A stretch of 64,000 bases of DNA from Antilocapra americana (lineage: Eukaryota; Chordata; Mammalia; Artiodactyla; Antilocapridae). Position 1 is the first letter of the stretch, and each line of letters opens with the position of its first letter. Shown piece after piece: positions 10,075 to 21,171 of this stretch. The stretch is from positions 13,688,416-13,752,415 of the forward strand of contig ML664161.1 of the NCBI GenBank assembly GCA_007570785.1. The letters run 5' to 3'. The notes beneath the pieces are model-generated. The model had not been told where the DNA came from. It did no database searches and worked only from the letters and a program-made list of their open reading frames with translations. The position numbers and the translations under genes are program-made.

Positions 10075-10272
10075 TAACTTTTTATTTTATATTGGAGTAT
10101 AGTCAATTAACAATGTTGTGATAGTTTCAGGTGAACAGCAAAGGAACTCAGTGATACTTATACATGTATCCATTCTCCCTTAAACTCCCCTCCACATCCA
10201 GGCTGCCACATAACACTGATCAGAGTTCTATGTGCTATACAGTAGGTCCTTGTTGGTTATCCATTTTAAGTA
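10075..10272 (-). mobile_element. Old L1 3' end relic
   Basis: The reverse complement of an artiodactyl L1 3' UTR, recognisable by 'tattggagtatagtc', 'tgttgtgatagtttcag' and 'acagtaggtccttgttgg'. It is diverged and lacks flanking duplications that I can see. Confidence 0.75.
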
Positions 10273-11704
10273 TAGCATTTCAACTCAACCATATAACTTT
10301 GAGCTCTATCTTCACCCTAGCCAAAACCCCAATATTCTGGGTCTTAAGTTTACAGCTCAAAACTCTAAATTCTATTTCAGCAACACCTTCCACATTGCCA
10401 TACATTCAATATCAACATTTTCCTTTTTCTTGTACTTATTCAACAGATATCTTAATATGATGTGCTGTGGTAATAACTGATGTTATACTAGCGAAAAGAT
10501 AAACAATGTCCCCTCCCTTTAATGAGTGTGTTCAAGCAAATGAACAGATAATTTCGATACTTGTGTATAATTCCATACTCAGACAAGAAATAAGGACACC
10601 CACTATATACCTAATTCTTCCATTTCTTCCAGAACTTCTAAGCCATCCTTCCTTACTCTAATAGACACAGTCGGCCTCATATGAGTCAAGAGAAATGAGA
10701 TAATGGTTGGTTGGATTTGGTATATTAGTGAAACTCTGTATCACATCTCATTGACCTGCTCCAGAAAAACCAAGCACTGTCCAATACCCCAAGTCAGGTT
10801 TGCATACAACTGATGACACTAGGGCCTAAATGAGAAGACAGCAACCACTGTCTAGCACCTCTCCCTCCCTGACGTCATAACAGGTTTACCTGCCCAGACT
10901 AGGAGCTAATTTTTCTGACCCTTTTCTGGAGCATGAGATGCTACCATTTCTTCATAAGACCCAAATTCCTCTTTTCTGGAAAGGTCCCATAGACATATAA
11001 ATAGTATAACTCCAACTAAAGTGTATGTTCTTTGCTTTCCCCTGTGTCAGACTTTGCCACATACCAGTACTATTTTTCTCTCACCTCTTCCATAAAACTT
11101 TCTTCCCTTCTCCCTTTATTCTTTAATTATTTCTTCCACTCTGATGGCACACTCATTATTTCTTACCAGACTAGAGTTTTGAGAGGTTTATATATCCAGG
11201 CTTTCTTCATTACAAGAGAGCAAATTTTTTAATGAAAGGGAAAAAATTTGTATTCATTTTTTTTTCATTTTTATTTTTTAAATTAAAAAATATACTTTGA
11301 CATTCATTTAAGTGCAAAATAATTATACATCATGTGCCTAGGCTAGTAGCAATGATGGTTTCTCTTATCTGTATGGGGCACTAGACTGAGAGGAAGGAGA
11401 TAAGGGACAACTTAAGAGAGCTGACAACAGGGAGGTGATTTTCAAGCTATTAACAGGATTTGTTGATCTGATTTTGAAGTTTTTAAAACTATATATATAT
11501 ATACCAGTCAGATCTATTCAGAGGTTCTAGGCAGTGAATTGAGAATGTACTGATTATTAATTGAATTTTAGATAAAATTGGATTTTGTTGATGGAGACAA
11601 CAGTTGTAGATACTTATTTTTCCATCTCTATCAGAATTTTTTTTTCCTCTAATTTGAGACATCCTAAAAAACAATTTCATAGCTCCCTCTTGGGACCCAC
11701 CTTC
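10273..11704. other. Mostly unassigned; possible L2 pieces
   Basis: 10436-10560 ('caacagatatcttaatatg', 'gataaacaatgtcccctcc') resembles L2 3' end in minus orientation, and 11030-11215 may be L2 in plus orientation. The rest is unassigned. A short (AT)n run lies at 11491-11503. Confidence 0.35.
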
Positions 11705-12037
11705 TACAGTAATGAAAATAAAAATAAACAAGAGGCACCTAATTAAACTTAAAAGCTTTTGCACAGCAAAGGAAACCATAAACAAGATGAAAAGACAACC
11801 CACAAAATGGGAGAAAATATCTGCAAATCAAGCAACTGACAAAGGATTAATCTCCAAAGTATACAAATAGCTCATATAGTTCACTATCACAACTCCAAAC
11901 TACCCATCAAAAATGGGCAGAAGATCTAAATAGACTTTCTCCAAAGAAGACATACAGATGGACAACAAAAACATGAAAAGATGCTCAGCATTACTAACTC
12001 TTAAAGAAATATAAATCAAAACTATAATGCGGTATCA
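11705..12037 (+). mobile_element. L1 ORF2 3' part, segment 1 of a nested element
   Basis: It matches the C-terminal part of L1 ORF2 from the 'cttttgcacagcaaagg' block to 'ataatgcggtatca', with stop codons in the original frame. The element is interrupted at 12038 by BovB and resumes at 12503. Confidence 0.85.
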
Positions 12038-12502
12038 GTTCAGTCGCTCAGTCATGTCCCACTCTTTGTGACCCCATGAATTGCAGCACGCCAGGCTTCC
12101 CTGTCCATCACCAACTCCCAGAGTCCACCCAAACCCATGTCCATTGAGTCGATGATGCCATCCAGCCATCTCATCCTCTGTCGTCCCCTTCTTCTCCTGC
12201 CCTCAATCCTTCCCAGCATTAGGGTCTTTGCAAATGAGTCAGCCCTTCGCATCAGGTGGCCAAAGTATTGAAGTTTCAGCTTCAACGTCAGTCCTTCCAA
12301 TGAACACCCAGGACTGATCTCCTTTAGGATGGACTAGTTGGATCTCCTTGCAACCCAAGGGACTCTGAAGAGTCTTCTCCAACACCACAGTTCAAAAGCA
12401 TCAATTCTTTGGTGCTCAGCTTTCTTCACCATCCAACTCTCACATCCATACATGACCACGGGGAAAACCATAGCCCTGACTAGATGGACCTTTGTTGACA
12501 AA
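12038..12502 (-). mobile_element. BovB LINE 3' fragment nested in L1
   Basis: The reverse complement of the last ~465 bp of BovB, ending in the GTTCAGTCGCTCAG terminus at 12038. Two minus-strand frames (12052-12300 and 12334-12525) are its decayed ORF remnants. Flanks GGTATCA (12031) and GTAATCA (12503) look like a diverged target duplication within the host L1. Confidence 0.9.
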
Positions 12503-12611
12503 GTAATCACCTCATACCAATTCAAATAGCCATCATCAAAAAATCTACAAACAATAAATGCTGGAAAGGGTGTGGAAAAGGGAACCCTCTTACACTGTTG
12601 GGATGAATGTA
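12503..12611 (+). mobile_element. L1 ORF2 segment 2
   Basis: It continues the L1 from segment 1 ('atcacctcataccaattc', 'acaataaatgctggaaagg', 'tacactgttggg') up to the Bov-tA insertion. Confidence 0.85.
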
Positions 12612-12821
12612 TGTGTTAGTCGTTCAGTCATGTCCAACTCTTTGTGAGTCCATGGACTAAAGCCCACCAGGCTCTTCTATCCATGGAATTCTCCAGGCAA
12701 GAATACTGGAGTGGGTTGCCATTCACTCCTCCAAGGGATCTTCCCAACCCAGGAACTGAACCAGGGTCTCCCATATTGCAGGCAGATTCGTTACTATCTG
12801 AGCCACCAGAGAAGCCCCTTG
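12612..12821 (-). mobile_element. Bov-tA SINE nested in L1
   Basis: A full-length minus-strand copy, with the tail at 12612 and the head ending near 12819. The flanks, CACTGTTGGGATGAATGTA at 12593-12611 and CATTGTCGGTGAAAATATA at 12822-12840, agree at most positions and are the diverged duplication of one L1 segment. Confidence 0.9.
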
Positions 12822-12920
12822 CATTGTCGGTGAAAATATAGATACAGCCACTATGGAGAACAGTATGAAGGTTCCTTAAAAAAAAGAAAAACTAAAAATA
12901 TAATAGAACTACCATATAAC
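12822..12920 (+). mobile_element. L1 ORF2 segment 3
   Basis: It continues the host L1 ('cagccactatggagaacag', 'aatagaactaccatataac') and breaks off at ~12920. The next L1 sequence in order begins at ~14210. Confidence 0.8.
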
Positions 12921-13576
12921 TTGAATTTATTTTCATGCAGCTCTTTATCCAGACTCCCTTAATACTGGCATTCGCTTAAACTGGCAACTCACAAGCAACA
13001 AGTAAACACCTTCTGGGGTCATCTGAGATGAGAAGAACAGAAAGAAGTAATAGATTGCATAATGGGTCAGGGCCTCAGACAGGAAGACAAACACCTGCAG
13101 GCTTAGACACACAACTTCTGCCCTAAGCACACCTTGTAGATTGTTACAGGAAATAAACACCTTTACAGTCTCCCTTAGGAAATACCCCTTAAACTCCTGT
13201 CTTGTTGCCCAGAGGCTCCTGGGAATACTGCCTTCAAGGAGGCCAATAACGTGGCCTCCTCTCAACTTGAGCCCTCTTCTGTTTGTATCATGATCTCTGA
13301 ACTAGTCCTCATCAGATATTTTCATCTCCTTCAGCAACAGTAATGACAGAAAAGGTAAATCTACAAAATACTTCTCAATCACTCTTTCTGTCTCTCTCCG
13401 ATCTGTTTGCTCTAGAGTTCTCAGAGTCAGTAGTAATGTCTTCTCACAGCTTTAAAATTTTTAAACATAATCTATGCTATTCCCTAAAAAAAATAAGCAG
13501 GAGGTAGAAAGTGGGTGGGTATTTTATTTATGAATAGACCTGGCATGAGCACTGAAACCTTTTACCCTGCTTGTGC
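12921..13576. other. Unidentified ~650-bp insert
   Basis: It lies between two L1 segments that are adjacent in an intact element, so it arrived as an insertion or with a rearrangement. I see no L1, SINE or clear LTR features. A minus-strand frame of 106 codons (12945-13265) shows no known motif. Confidence 0.4.
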
Positions 13577-13782
13577 ATTTACCTGAGCCGACCTGTTAAG
13601 ACCCCATGGACTGTAGTCTGCCAGGCTCCTCTGTCCATGGGATTCTCCAGACAAGAATGCTGGAGTGGGCTGCCATACCCTTCTCCAGGGGATCTTCCCA
13701 ACCCAGGGGTCGCACCCTGCATCTTTTACGTCTCCTGCATTACAGGTGGATTCTTTACCACTGAGCCACCAGGGAAGCCCTA
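13577..13782 (-). mobile_element. Bov-tA SINE
   Basis: A near-complete minus-strand copy, with a degraded tail at 13577-13610 and the head ending in 'cagtggtaaagaatc' (read on the minus strand) near 13780. Confidence 0.85.
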
Positions 13783-13819
13783 AGGAGGGTCCTTGAAGCA
13801 CCAATAATAGAGCTACCAG

Positions 13820-14209
13820 AGAAATATTAATATCATATATTAATGCATATGTGTGGAATCTAGAAAAATGGCACAGACAAACCTATTTGCAGCACAGGAA
13901 TAGGGATGCAGACCTAGAGAATGGACTTGTGGACACAGGGGAGGAGGGGAGGGTAGGACAAATTGGGAGACTAGGATTGACGTACATACACTACCACATG
14001 TGAAATATATAACTGGTGGGAACCTGCTACATAGCACAGGGAGCTCAGCTCAGTGCTCTGTGATGACCTAGATGGATGGGATGCGGGGGAGGGGTAGGTG
14101 GGAGGTCCAAGAGGGAGTAGCTTTGCGTATACATCCAGCTGATTCACTTCACTGTACAGCATAAATTGACACAACAATGTAAAGCAATTATACTCCAATT
14201 AAAAAAATA
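13820..14209 (+). mobile_element. Artiodactyl L1 3' end
   Basis: It has the 'tgtggaatctagaaaaatgg' block, a G-rich tract at 13937-13954, 'ggaacctgctacatagcac' and an A-rich end at 14199-14209. Directly after the tail, 'ttaccatgtgatcc' resumes a different L1. Confidence 0.8.
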
Positions 14210-14862
14210 AAGTTACCATGTGATCCAGCAATCCCATTCCTGGAAATACACCTAGAAAGAAAAAAATCTCTAATTCAAAAAGATACATGTACCCTAATGT
14301 TCACAGCAGCACTATTTACAATAGCCAAGTCATGAAGTCATAGAAGCAACTTAAATGTCCATCAACAGAGGAATGGATAAAGATGTTTCATATATATGCA
14401 GTGGAATACTACTCAACCATAAAAAAGAATGAGATCATGCCATTTTCAACAACATGGATGAACCTTGAGAAAAACTTATTAAGTGAAGTGTGTCAGACAG
14501 AGAAAGATAAATATCATGTGATATCACATATGTGGAATTTTAAAAATAGTACAAATAAACTTATTTACAAAGCAGAAATAGAGTCACAGACACAGAAAAC
14601 TAATTTATGGTTACCAAAGGTGAATGTGGGAGAGGGATAAATTGGAAGTATAGAATGCACACTGTCATATAAAAAATAAATAGTAAGCATTTACTGCATA
14701 GCACAGAACTATATTCACTATCTTATAAAAAAACTGTAAAAGAATCCAGAAAAAGGAATGTAGAAATGTACATACAGAGACAGAGACACAAGTACAACTG
14801 AATCACTTTGTTGTATACCTGAAACTAATACAATATTTTAATATTCAATTTTTAAAAAAACA
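14210..14862 (+). mobile_element. L1 ORF2 end and 3' UTR, segment 4
   Basis: It begins 'gttaccatgtgatccagcaa', which is where segment 3 left off, then runs through the ORF2 C-terminal relic (an open frame of 85 codons at 14383-14640) and the 3' UTR ending in 'ttgtatacctgaaac' and an A-rich tail. Confidence 0.8.
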
Positions 14863-14923
14863 GAATATTTTCTAGGGAGCCATGCCCAAGAAATCCATGT
14901 ATCCTAAATTTGGTCACCATAAC

Positions 14924-14931
14924 CAATATTA
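14924..14931. repeat. Possible target-site duplication, left copy (BovB)
   Basis: CAATATTA, repeated at 15973-15980. Confidence 0.5.
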
Positions 14932-15972
14932 CAACAAACTATCATAACAAACTGGAAAATTCTTCAAGAGGTGGGAATACCAGACCACCTGACATGCCCC
15001 CTGAGAAATCTGTATACAGGTCAAAAAGCAACAGTTAGAACTGGACATGAAACAATAGATTGGTTTCAAATTGGGAAAGGAATACATCAAGGTTGTATAT
15101 TGCCACCCTGTTTATTTAACTTATATGCAGGGTACATCATGTGAAATGCCGGACTGGATGAAGCACAAGCTGGAATCAAGACTGAAGGGAGAAACATCAA
15201 TTACCTCAGATATGCAGGTAACACCACCCTTCTGGCAGAAAGCAGAGAAGAACTAAAGAGCCTCTTGATGAAAGTGAAAGAGGAGATTGAAAAAGTTGAC
15301 TTAAAACACAACATTCAGAAAATTAAGATCATTTCATGGCAAATAGATGGGGAAACAATGGAAACAGTGACAAACTTTGACAAACTTTTTTTTGGAGGGC
15401 TCCAAAATCACTGCAGATGGTGACTGCAGCCATGAAATTAAAAGATGCTTGCTCTTGGAAGAAAAGTTATGACCAACCTGGATAGCATATTAAAAAGCAG
15501 AGACATTACTTTGCCAACAAAGGTCTATCTACTCAAAGCTATGGTTTTTCCAGTAATCATGTATGGATATGAGAGTTGGACTATAAAGAAAATTCAGCAC
15601 TGAAGAATTGATTATTTTGAACTGAGGTGTTGGAGAAGACTCGACAGCCCCTTGGACAGGGGCTCCAACCAGTCCATCCTCAAGGAAATCAGTCCTGAAT
15701 ATTCATTGGAAGGACTGATGTTGAAGCTGAAACTCCAAAATTTGGCAACCTGACTCAAAGAACTGACTCATTTGCAAAGACCCTGATGCTGGGTAAGATT
15801 GAAGGCGGGAGGAAAAGGGGACAACAGAGGATGAGATGGTTGGATGGCATCACCAACCCAATGCACATGAGTTTGAGTAAGCTCTGGGAGTTGGTGAAGG
15901 ACAGGGAAGCCTGGCTGTGGTCCATGGGGTCACAAAAAGCCTGACATAACTGAGCAACTGAACTGACTGAAG
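14932..15972 (+). mobile_element. BovB LINE 3' third, inactive
   Basis: It carries the last ~1.04 kb of BovB, from the middle of the reverse-transcriptase domain to the 3' terminus 'gagcaactgaactgactg'. The catalytic box that should read Tyr-Ala-Asp-Asp is Tyr-Ala-Gly-Asn at 15211-15222, so both aspartates are lost. Several stops and frameshifts are present. A short duplicated string 'aacaaact' lies at 14933 and 14946. It is probably a 5'-truncated insertion. Confidence 0.9.
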
Positions 15973-15980
15973 CAATATTA

Positions 15981-16296
15981 AACCAGGAAAATAGATAAAG
16001 ATTGCCTTCTTAGCAAACATCATTAATTTATCTACTATAAGTTTCCGCTGTCAGCATGTTCACATGCAGATTAGACCAGGTCACTGTCTTGTTCCTTTCC
16101 CCAGGAACATCCTCTCAGTAATAGGAGAGAAATAGACCTGGGCCAGATGGTGTAACTTTTTCCCCAGAGATCCAGTGAACCCACACTTCTATTTCCTTAC
16201 ACAGACTTCAGTATACATTGCTCATTCATGTCAAAAATAATCAGTTTTGTGGAACATTTCATTGGGAAAAAACAGTTCAGTGATCTTTATATATTC
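15981..16296. other. No recognisable feature
   Basis: Unassigned sequence between BovB and a SINE. Confidence 0.4.
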
Positions 16297-16606
16297 TTTC
16301 CTCATAACTCAGTTGGTAAAGAATCTGCCTGCAATGCAGGAGACCCCATTTGATTCCTGGGTTAGGAAGATCCACTGGAGAAGGGATCAGCTACCCACTC
16401 CAGTATTCTTGGGCTTCCCCTGTGGCTCAGTTGGTAAAGAATCCACCTGCAACGTGGGAGACCTGGGTTCAATCCCTGGGTTGGGAAGATCCCCTAGAGA
16501 AGGGAAAGGCTACCCACTCCAGTGTTCTGGCCTGGAGAGTTCCATGGACTGTACAGCCCACAGGGTTGCAGAGTCCGACACAACTGAGCAACTTTCACTT
16601 TTCACT
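16297..16606 (+). mobile_element. Bov-tA SINE with two tRNA-like heads
   Basis: The first head starts near 16297 and the second near 16412; one tail ends in 'actttcacttttcact'. The second head keeps GGTTCAATCCC near 16467. It has the same architecture as the copies at 5859 and 7652. Confidence 0.85.
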
Positions 16607-17123
16607 ACCTTTATGTGAAGTAAGTAACAATTCAGACAGAAAATGTTTTGCCAATTGACAATATATTAAAAGTATTGTTACTGGTCTTCATATACATACA
16701 TATATTATTTACATATTTAAATATATATTTTGGGTTTATCCCACCGAAGGAGGTATCTTGTAATGGATGCCTATTGAGTTTTATACCCAACACTTCCAAT
16801 TTCTGGTAATTTCTTTCTCCTTTCCCAGCTATTTACATGATAACAACAATTTCACACCCCAACCCCCACCCCACCCCAACAAAATCTCCCCACCAGAACC
16901 CACAGCCCAGTCAACCAACCAGTCTAAAGGTAAACACATGATCCTAGCTGATGTAGAACCCCTTTCCTAAGAAAGTAACTCCAGTTTAGTCTTTGATGCT
17001 CTCTTGAACCAAAAAAAAACAGCTTTTCAACAGCTTCCAGCAGCCACTTCTCTGCTATGTACAAGAAAACCAGTTCTGTAATCAGAGAAAATCAGATGTA
17101 CTGGGAGGAGCACAGGTGAGAAA
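16607..17123. other. No recognisable feature
   Basis: Unassigned. It includes an AT-rich run at 16690-16730 and a C-rich run at 16855-16880. Confidence 0.4.
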
Positions 17124-17136
17124 TGGAGAGAGCCTG

Positions 17137-17343
17137 TGTGTGTGTCGATGTGTGTGTGCTCAGTCACATCTGATCGTTTGTGACCCCACAGACTGTAGCC
17201 CACCAGGGTCCAGTGTCCGTGGGAGGCTCTAGGCAAGAATACTGGAGTGGGTTGCCATTTCCTACTCCAGCAGATTTCCCCATCCGGGGATCAAACCCGC
17301 ATCTCTTGCACTGGCAGGTGGATTCTTTACCATTAGCACCACG
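17137..17343 (-). mobile_element. Bov-tA SINE
   Basis: A full-length minus-strand copy whose tail end is a (TG)n run at 17137-17158. The target duplication has one mismatch: TGGAGAGAGCCTG at 17124-17136 and TGGAGAGAGTCTG at 17344-17356. Confidence 0.9.
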
Positions 17344-17499
17344 TGGAGAGAGTCTGAGGGTATACTAATTCCGGCTGCCAGGGCATCCTGGTTGCATGTC
17401 TGTCTTTGGATTCTGGATAACAGCTGTGACTATCCCCTAAAAAAAAGGTTATCCTCTTAAAAAATATTTTCTTTTGCTTTCACCTGAGACTCCTAACAT

Positions 17500-17690
17500 G
17501 TATCTGCAGATTTATGTTCAGATTCTAGCACTGCCACTTACTGATTATGTGACTTTAAATTATTCTCTTCCCAAATTGAAGTTTGTTTATTTATAAAATC
17601 ATAAAATAGAAGCAGTACTATTTACCTCACAAGTTTGTTTTCTAAATTAAATATTAAAGTTTTATGGATCATATATGCTCTCTGTAAGTG
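17500..17690 (+). repeat. MIR SINE relic
   Basis: It follows the MIR order: 'cagattctagcactgccacttactgattatgtgac', then a decayed 'cctcatctgtaaaat' region and 'tttacctcacaagttt'. Ancient. Confidence 0.7.
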
Positions 17691-18287
17691 GCAGGTGTTA
17701 ATGGAGACAGACACGTTCAGCTGCCCCGCTGCAGACCCACCATGGTGCTCCCCCTGAGGCCACGCTTCCCCCCGGGGCTCCCAGCCAATGACTGAGCTTG
17801 ACAGGGGCTAGTGGAGCTAGACCATTGCTGTCTAATGCAACACTCTTCTGAAGCGCAGTCTTTGCCCAAGGACTTCCCACCAACCTGGTCAAAACTTTCT
17901 CAGAAACACACTGCTATCTGAGACTCTTCGTTGAATCTTTCATCTCCTCTTTCCTTTCACAAGTTCTGAACCTGAATTATCACCTAAAGGCCCTGCCTGA
18001 TAACTCTTGTTCCCTCCCTTCTTCCTTCATGGGCATTTTCCCCCAACAGGAAAAAAAAGTCTCAATCATATCAACATCTCAGCCATGTTGACATTTGCTT
18101 CTTCAAGGACCTGAACTGACACTCTGAGAATATACTGCGGTACTTAATCTACTGACAAAGTGCTACTGGCATCGTAAATACATAGCACATCCTACACCAT
18201 AGCAGCCACTCCAACTGTTCTGGACTCTGAATCTCTGGCTGAGCCCAGACACGATCTCACTCTCCTATTTAAGATGCATGTGAGCGC
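17691..18287. other. Unassigned, locally GC-rich
   Basis: 17715-17815 is GC-rich and contains the word 'cttccccccggggctccc'. It may be an old repeat. I see no gene. Confidence 0.35.
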
Positions 18288-18378
18288 ATGCTCCATCACT
18301 TTAGTCATGTCCAGCTCTTTGCTACTCTGAGATTCTCCAGGCAAGAATACTGGAGTGGGTTGCTATGCCATCCTCCAC
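18288..18378 (-). mobile_element. Bov-A SINE fragment with internal deletion
   Basis: It matches the Bov tail and body in minus orientation ('tctccaggcaagaatactgg'). About 30 bases are missing between 'gctactctga' and 'gattctcc'. Confidence 0.75.
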
Positions 18379-19763
18379 TTTAAAATTCACATTAACCATC
18401 AAGTGACCTGAGTCAGTATATTTACAGGGTAGATCTCACATTAAATTTTAATTTCTACTCACTCAGAAATTTATTAAACACTTGGCCAGGGATGACTAGG
18501 GAAAACATCTCTGCCTTGGCTTGTTCCAGATCTTTTTCAGCTTTCCTTGTTAAATGGCTGTCTTTCACTAAACCCTTCCTTTGCCCCAGGCTGTTACAAA
18601 CCCCAAACTAGTCTGCTCGAAATCAGTACAGAACAATTATTAAATCTTACAGTTTGTGGACTTTAATTTATATATGGCATCTGACTTGGAGACCCCATTG
18701 CAACTTCTAACATTCCACTAAAAATACATGTCACATTACAGGAAAAAAAAAAAAAAAAACACCTAACACAGAAAGTCTAAGAGTATCAGTTTATTGCTAA
18801 CCTGAAAAGAACTCGTACAAACTACAAGTCCTACAGAACAAAATTCAGAATCAAAACTGAAGGGAAAATGCATGATCTGATACCAACTCAGGGAACACTA
18901 CTCCCGGCAAAGGCAGAGAGGCACTCTTTCCCTCCCACATCCTCCGCCTGCCCCTTTGGCTCAAGGTTCTGGAGTCCAACCTGTTGGGGGCAATCCCATG
19001 GGGACTGCTTTTGAGGTGGCTGCTATATAAGCTACCCCTTAGTTACTGCCTTAGTTAATATACTCTTTCTACAGCCATACAAAGAGCTCAACTCAGAAAT
19101 CTACATGCGTTATCCATAGATAGATGATGCTCTAATGTGTCCTGGAAAGAGAAGCCCAATTGCAGAGCAGAGCAATGTTAGTGGAGGCTTTGTAGCTTTT
19201 CATGTCCTGCCCTGCTTCCGGCTGTCAGAAGTCAGGTATGAGGCAGGATACCTACCTCAATCTCAAGCTCAAACCCTACCTCAACCAGACAAACTTAGTA
19301 AGTTAAATGTCTACTAAACAATTTACATGAGACTAAGAATGAGCACAGTAATCTACTTTTCAGCCATGATTCCAGAACAATATTTAACAAGACTCAGGAA
19401 AGAGCTGATACAGCTTCTCTGTTGGCAAATAGTAGACCTGGGATGGTTTCTTTTGACTCACACATAAGGAAACCAAATCCATAAAAACCACAGGGAGGGA
19501 AGAAAACACTAGAAATCAATGGAACACTGTCCTGAATGATCAGAAAAAATGCATACCTCTGAAAATGACACACTAGAGGAAACCAAAAGTAAAATAGTGA
19601 AGATTATTGGCTTTTTCAATAGAGTATCAAAATAGAGGTACAGTAGGGAACAGTAGCTGAAAAGCAGAAGATTAATTCATCTGAGATATAAAATTTAAAA
19701 ATGAATTAATTTAAAATATAGTAAAAACTAAAGTTGGATAAAAAGGCAAGTTGTAGGATAATG
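18379..19763. other. Long unassigned stretch
   Basis: 1.4 kb with a poly(A) run at 18743-18759. I cannot assign any repeat family or gene. The word 'gctatataagc' at 19022-19032 is a TATA-like match but has no supporting context. Confidence 0.35.
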
Positions 19764-19978
19764 TTGCTGTTTGTTGTTTAGTTGCTAAGTCACATCCAAC
19801 TCTTAGCAACCCCATGGACTGTAGCCCACCAGGCACCCCTGTGCATGGGATTTCCAGGGCAAGAATATTGGAGTGAGTTGCCACTTACTTCTCCAGGGTA
19901 TCTTCCCTACCCAGGGATGGAGCCCTTGTCTCCTGCATTGGCAGGCAAATTCTTTACCACTGAGCTACCTGTGAAGCT
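19764..19978 (-). mobile_element. Bov-tA SINE
   Basis: A full-length minus-strand copy, with a 'gttgtttagttgctaag' tail start and a head ending in 'gagctacctgtgaagct'. Confidence 0.85.
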
Positions 19979-20026
19979 CTACTCCAATATAAAACCTTGA
20001 TTTAAGATTTAAAACACAAGAAATGA

Positions 20027-20146
20027 GGACTTCCCAGCAGAATCTGCACTTTCACTGCAGAGGGCGTGGGGTTCATTCCCTGATTGGGGAACTAAGATCC
20101 TGCATGTCGTGTGATGTAGCCAAAACACAAATAAATGAATGAAAAT
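20027..20146 (+). mobile_element. CHR-type tRNA-derived SINE (short form)
   Basis: It has a tRNA-Glu-like head ('ggacttcccagcagaatc', B-box-like GGTTCATTCCC near 20071), 'aactaagatcctgcatg', and an A-rich tail. The target duplication is 16 bp with one mismatch: AAAACACAAGAAATGA at 20011-20026 and AAAACATAAGAAATGA at 20147-20162. The A-rich tail suggests L1-driven mobilisation. Confidence 0.85.
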
Positions 20147-20162
20147 AAAACATAAGAAATGA

Positions 20163-20504
20163 TAGTGTATGTTGCTATAATTGCAAACATAATTGTTAGT
20201 TAAAAATATATTGGTAAAAAACTTTATGTCAGTGATACATATACTGTCTTCAGTACAGTGATTATCTCAGAAGAAAAGAAGATGGAATAACCCACTAGAA
20301 ACAAAGAAGGGCTTCACCTGTGTCTGAAATTATACGTGAGAGCAAACAGGAAAATGTTGAATTTTGTTAAACCTTCAAGGAAGCTGCATGTGTGTTCCCT
20401 AGATTAGCTCCATAATTTTTTGTATATTTGAAATGCTTTAAAATAGTCTGATTTCATTATTAAGTAAATTTAAGAATTAAGAAAACCAACAAAACAAACT
20501 TAAG
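20163..20504. other. No certain feature
   Basis: AT-rich. It may be a further upstream part of the ancient L1 relic that follows. Confidence 0.3.
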
Positions 20505-20923
20505 GCTAGTAAATGTAAAGACAGACAACATTAGAAAATTCAAAAAGTCACAGTTGAATAAATCAAAAAATTAGTTCTTTGGAAAACAATTTAAACATTT
20601 CTATTAAAATTTAATATTAAAGCAGGAAAATATATTCATGAATGAAACATTAATGTGAAAGATTAATTATATATAAAATAATTTTAAGATTTGATTTTCA
20701 TGATCTTGAAGAAATAAAATCTCAAATTAAATGAATAGTTTTTTAGTTAATCAAAAAGACTCCATAAATAACCATGAAATAAACTGAAACTTTTATCAAC
20801 ATAGTATCTGAAAAAAAAAAAAAAAAACTAGTGTCTAGAAGTTTTACCGTTGTTTTTCAAATGTTTAAGAAAATGGTAATTTCTATATAATTAAACACTC
20901 CCAGAGTCTTTTAATCTATTACA
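20505..20923 (+). mobile_element. Ancient L1 ORF2 relic, segment 1
   Basis: Diverged L1 ORF2 ('aaattagttctttggaaa', 'actgaaacttttatc'), full of stops. A poly(A) run sits at 20811-20827. It is interrupted by a Bov-tA at 20934. Confidence 0.5.
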
Positions 20924-20933
20924 GCTCTTTATA

Positions 20934-21161
20934 GGCTTCCCTGGTGGCTCAGTGGTAAAGAATTCACCTACCAATGCAGGAGACACAAGTGACTCAGGTT
21001 CAGTCCCTGGGTAGGGAAGATCCTCGGGAGGAAGGCATGGCAACCCACTCCAATATTCTTGCCTGGGAAATCCCATGGACAGAAGAGATTGGAGAGCTAT
21101 AGTCCATGGGATCTCAAAAGAGTTGGACATGACTTAGTGACTGAACAACAACAACATTAAT
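20934..21161 (+). mobile_element. Bov-tA SINE nested in ancient L1
   Basis: A full-length copy from 'ggcttccctggtggctcag' to a tail ending in (CAA)n. The target duplication has one mismatch: GCTCTTTATA at 20924-20933 and GCCCTTTATA at 21162-21171. Confidence 0.9.
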
Positions 21162-21171
21162 GCCCTTTATA

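Noticed and set aside
11940..12920. Possible tandem array or CRISPR-like layout from repeated SINE words
   Set aside because: The repeated words belong to dispersed retrotransposons in both orientations with irregular spacing.
19022..19032. TATA-like word GCTATATAAGC
   Set aside because: No initiator, CpG context or downstream frame supports a promoter.
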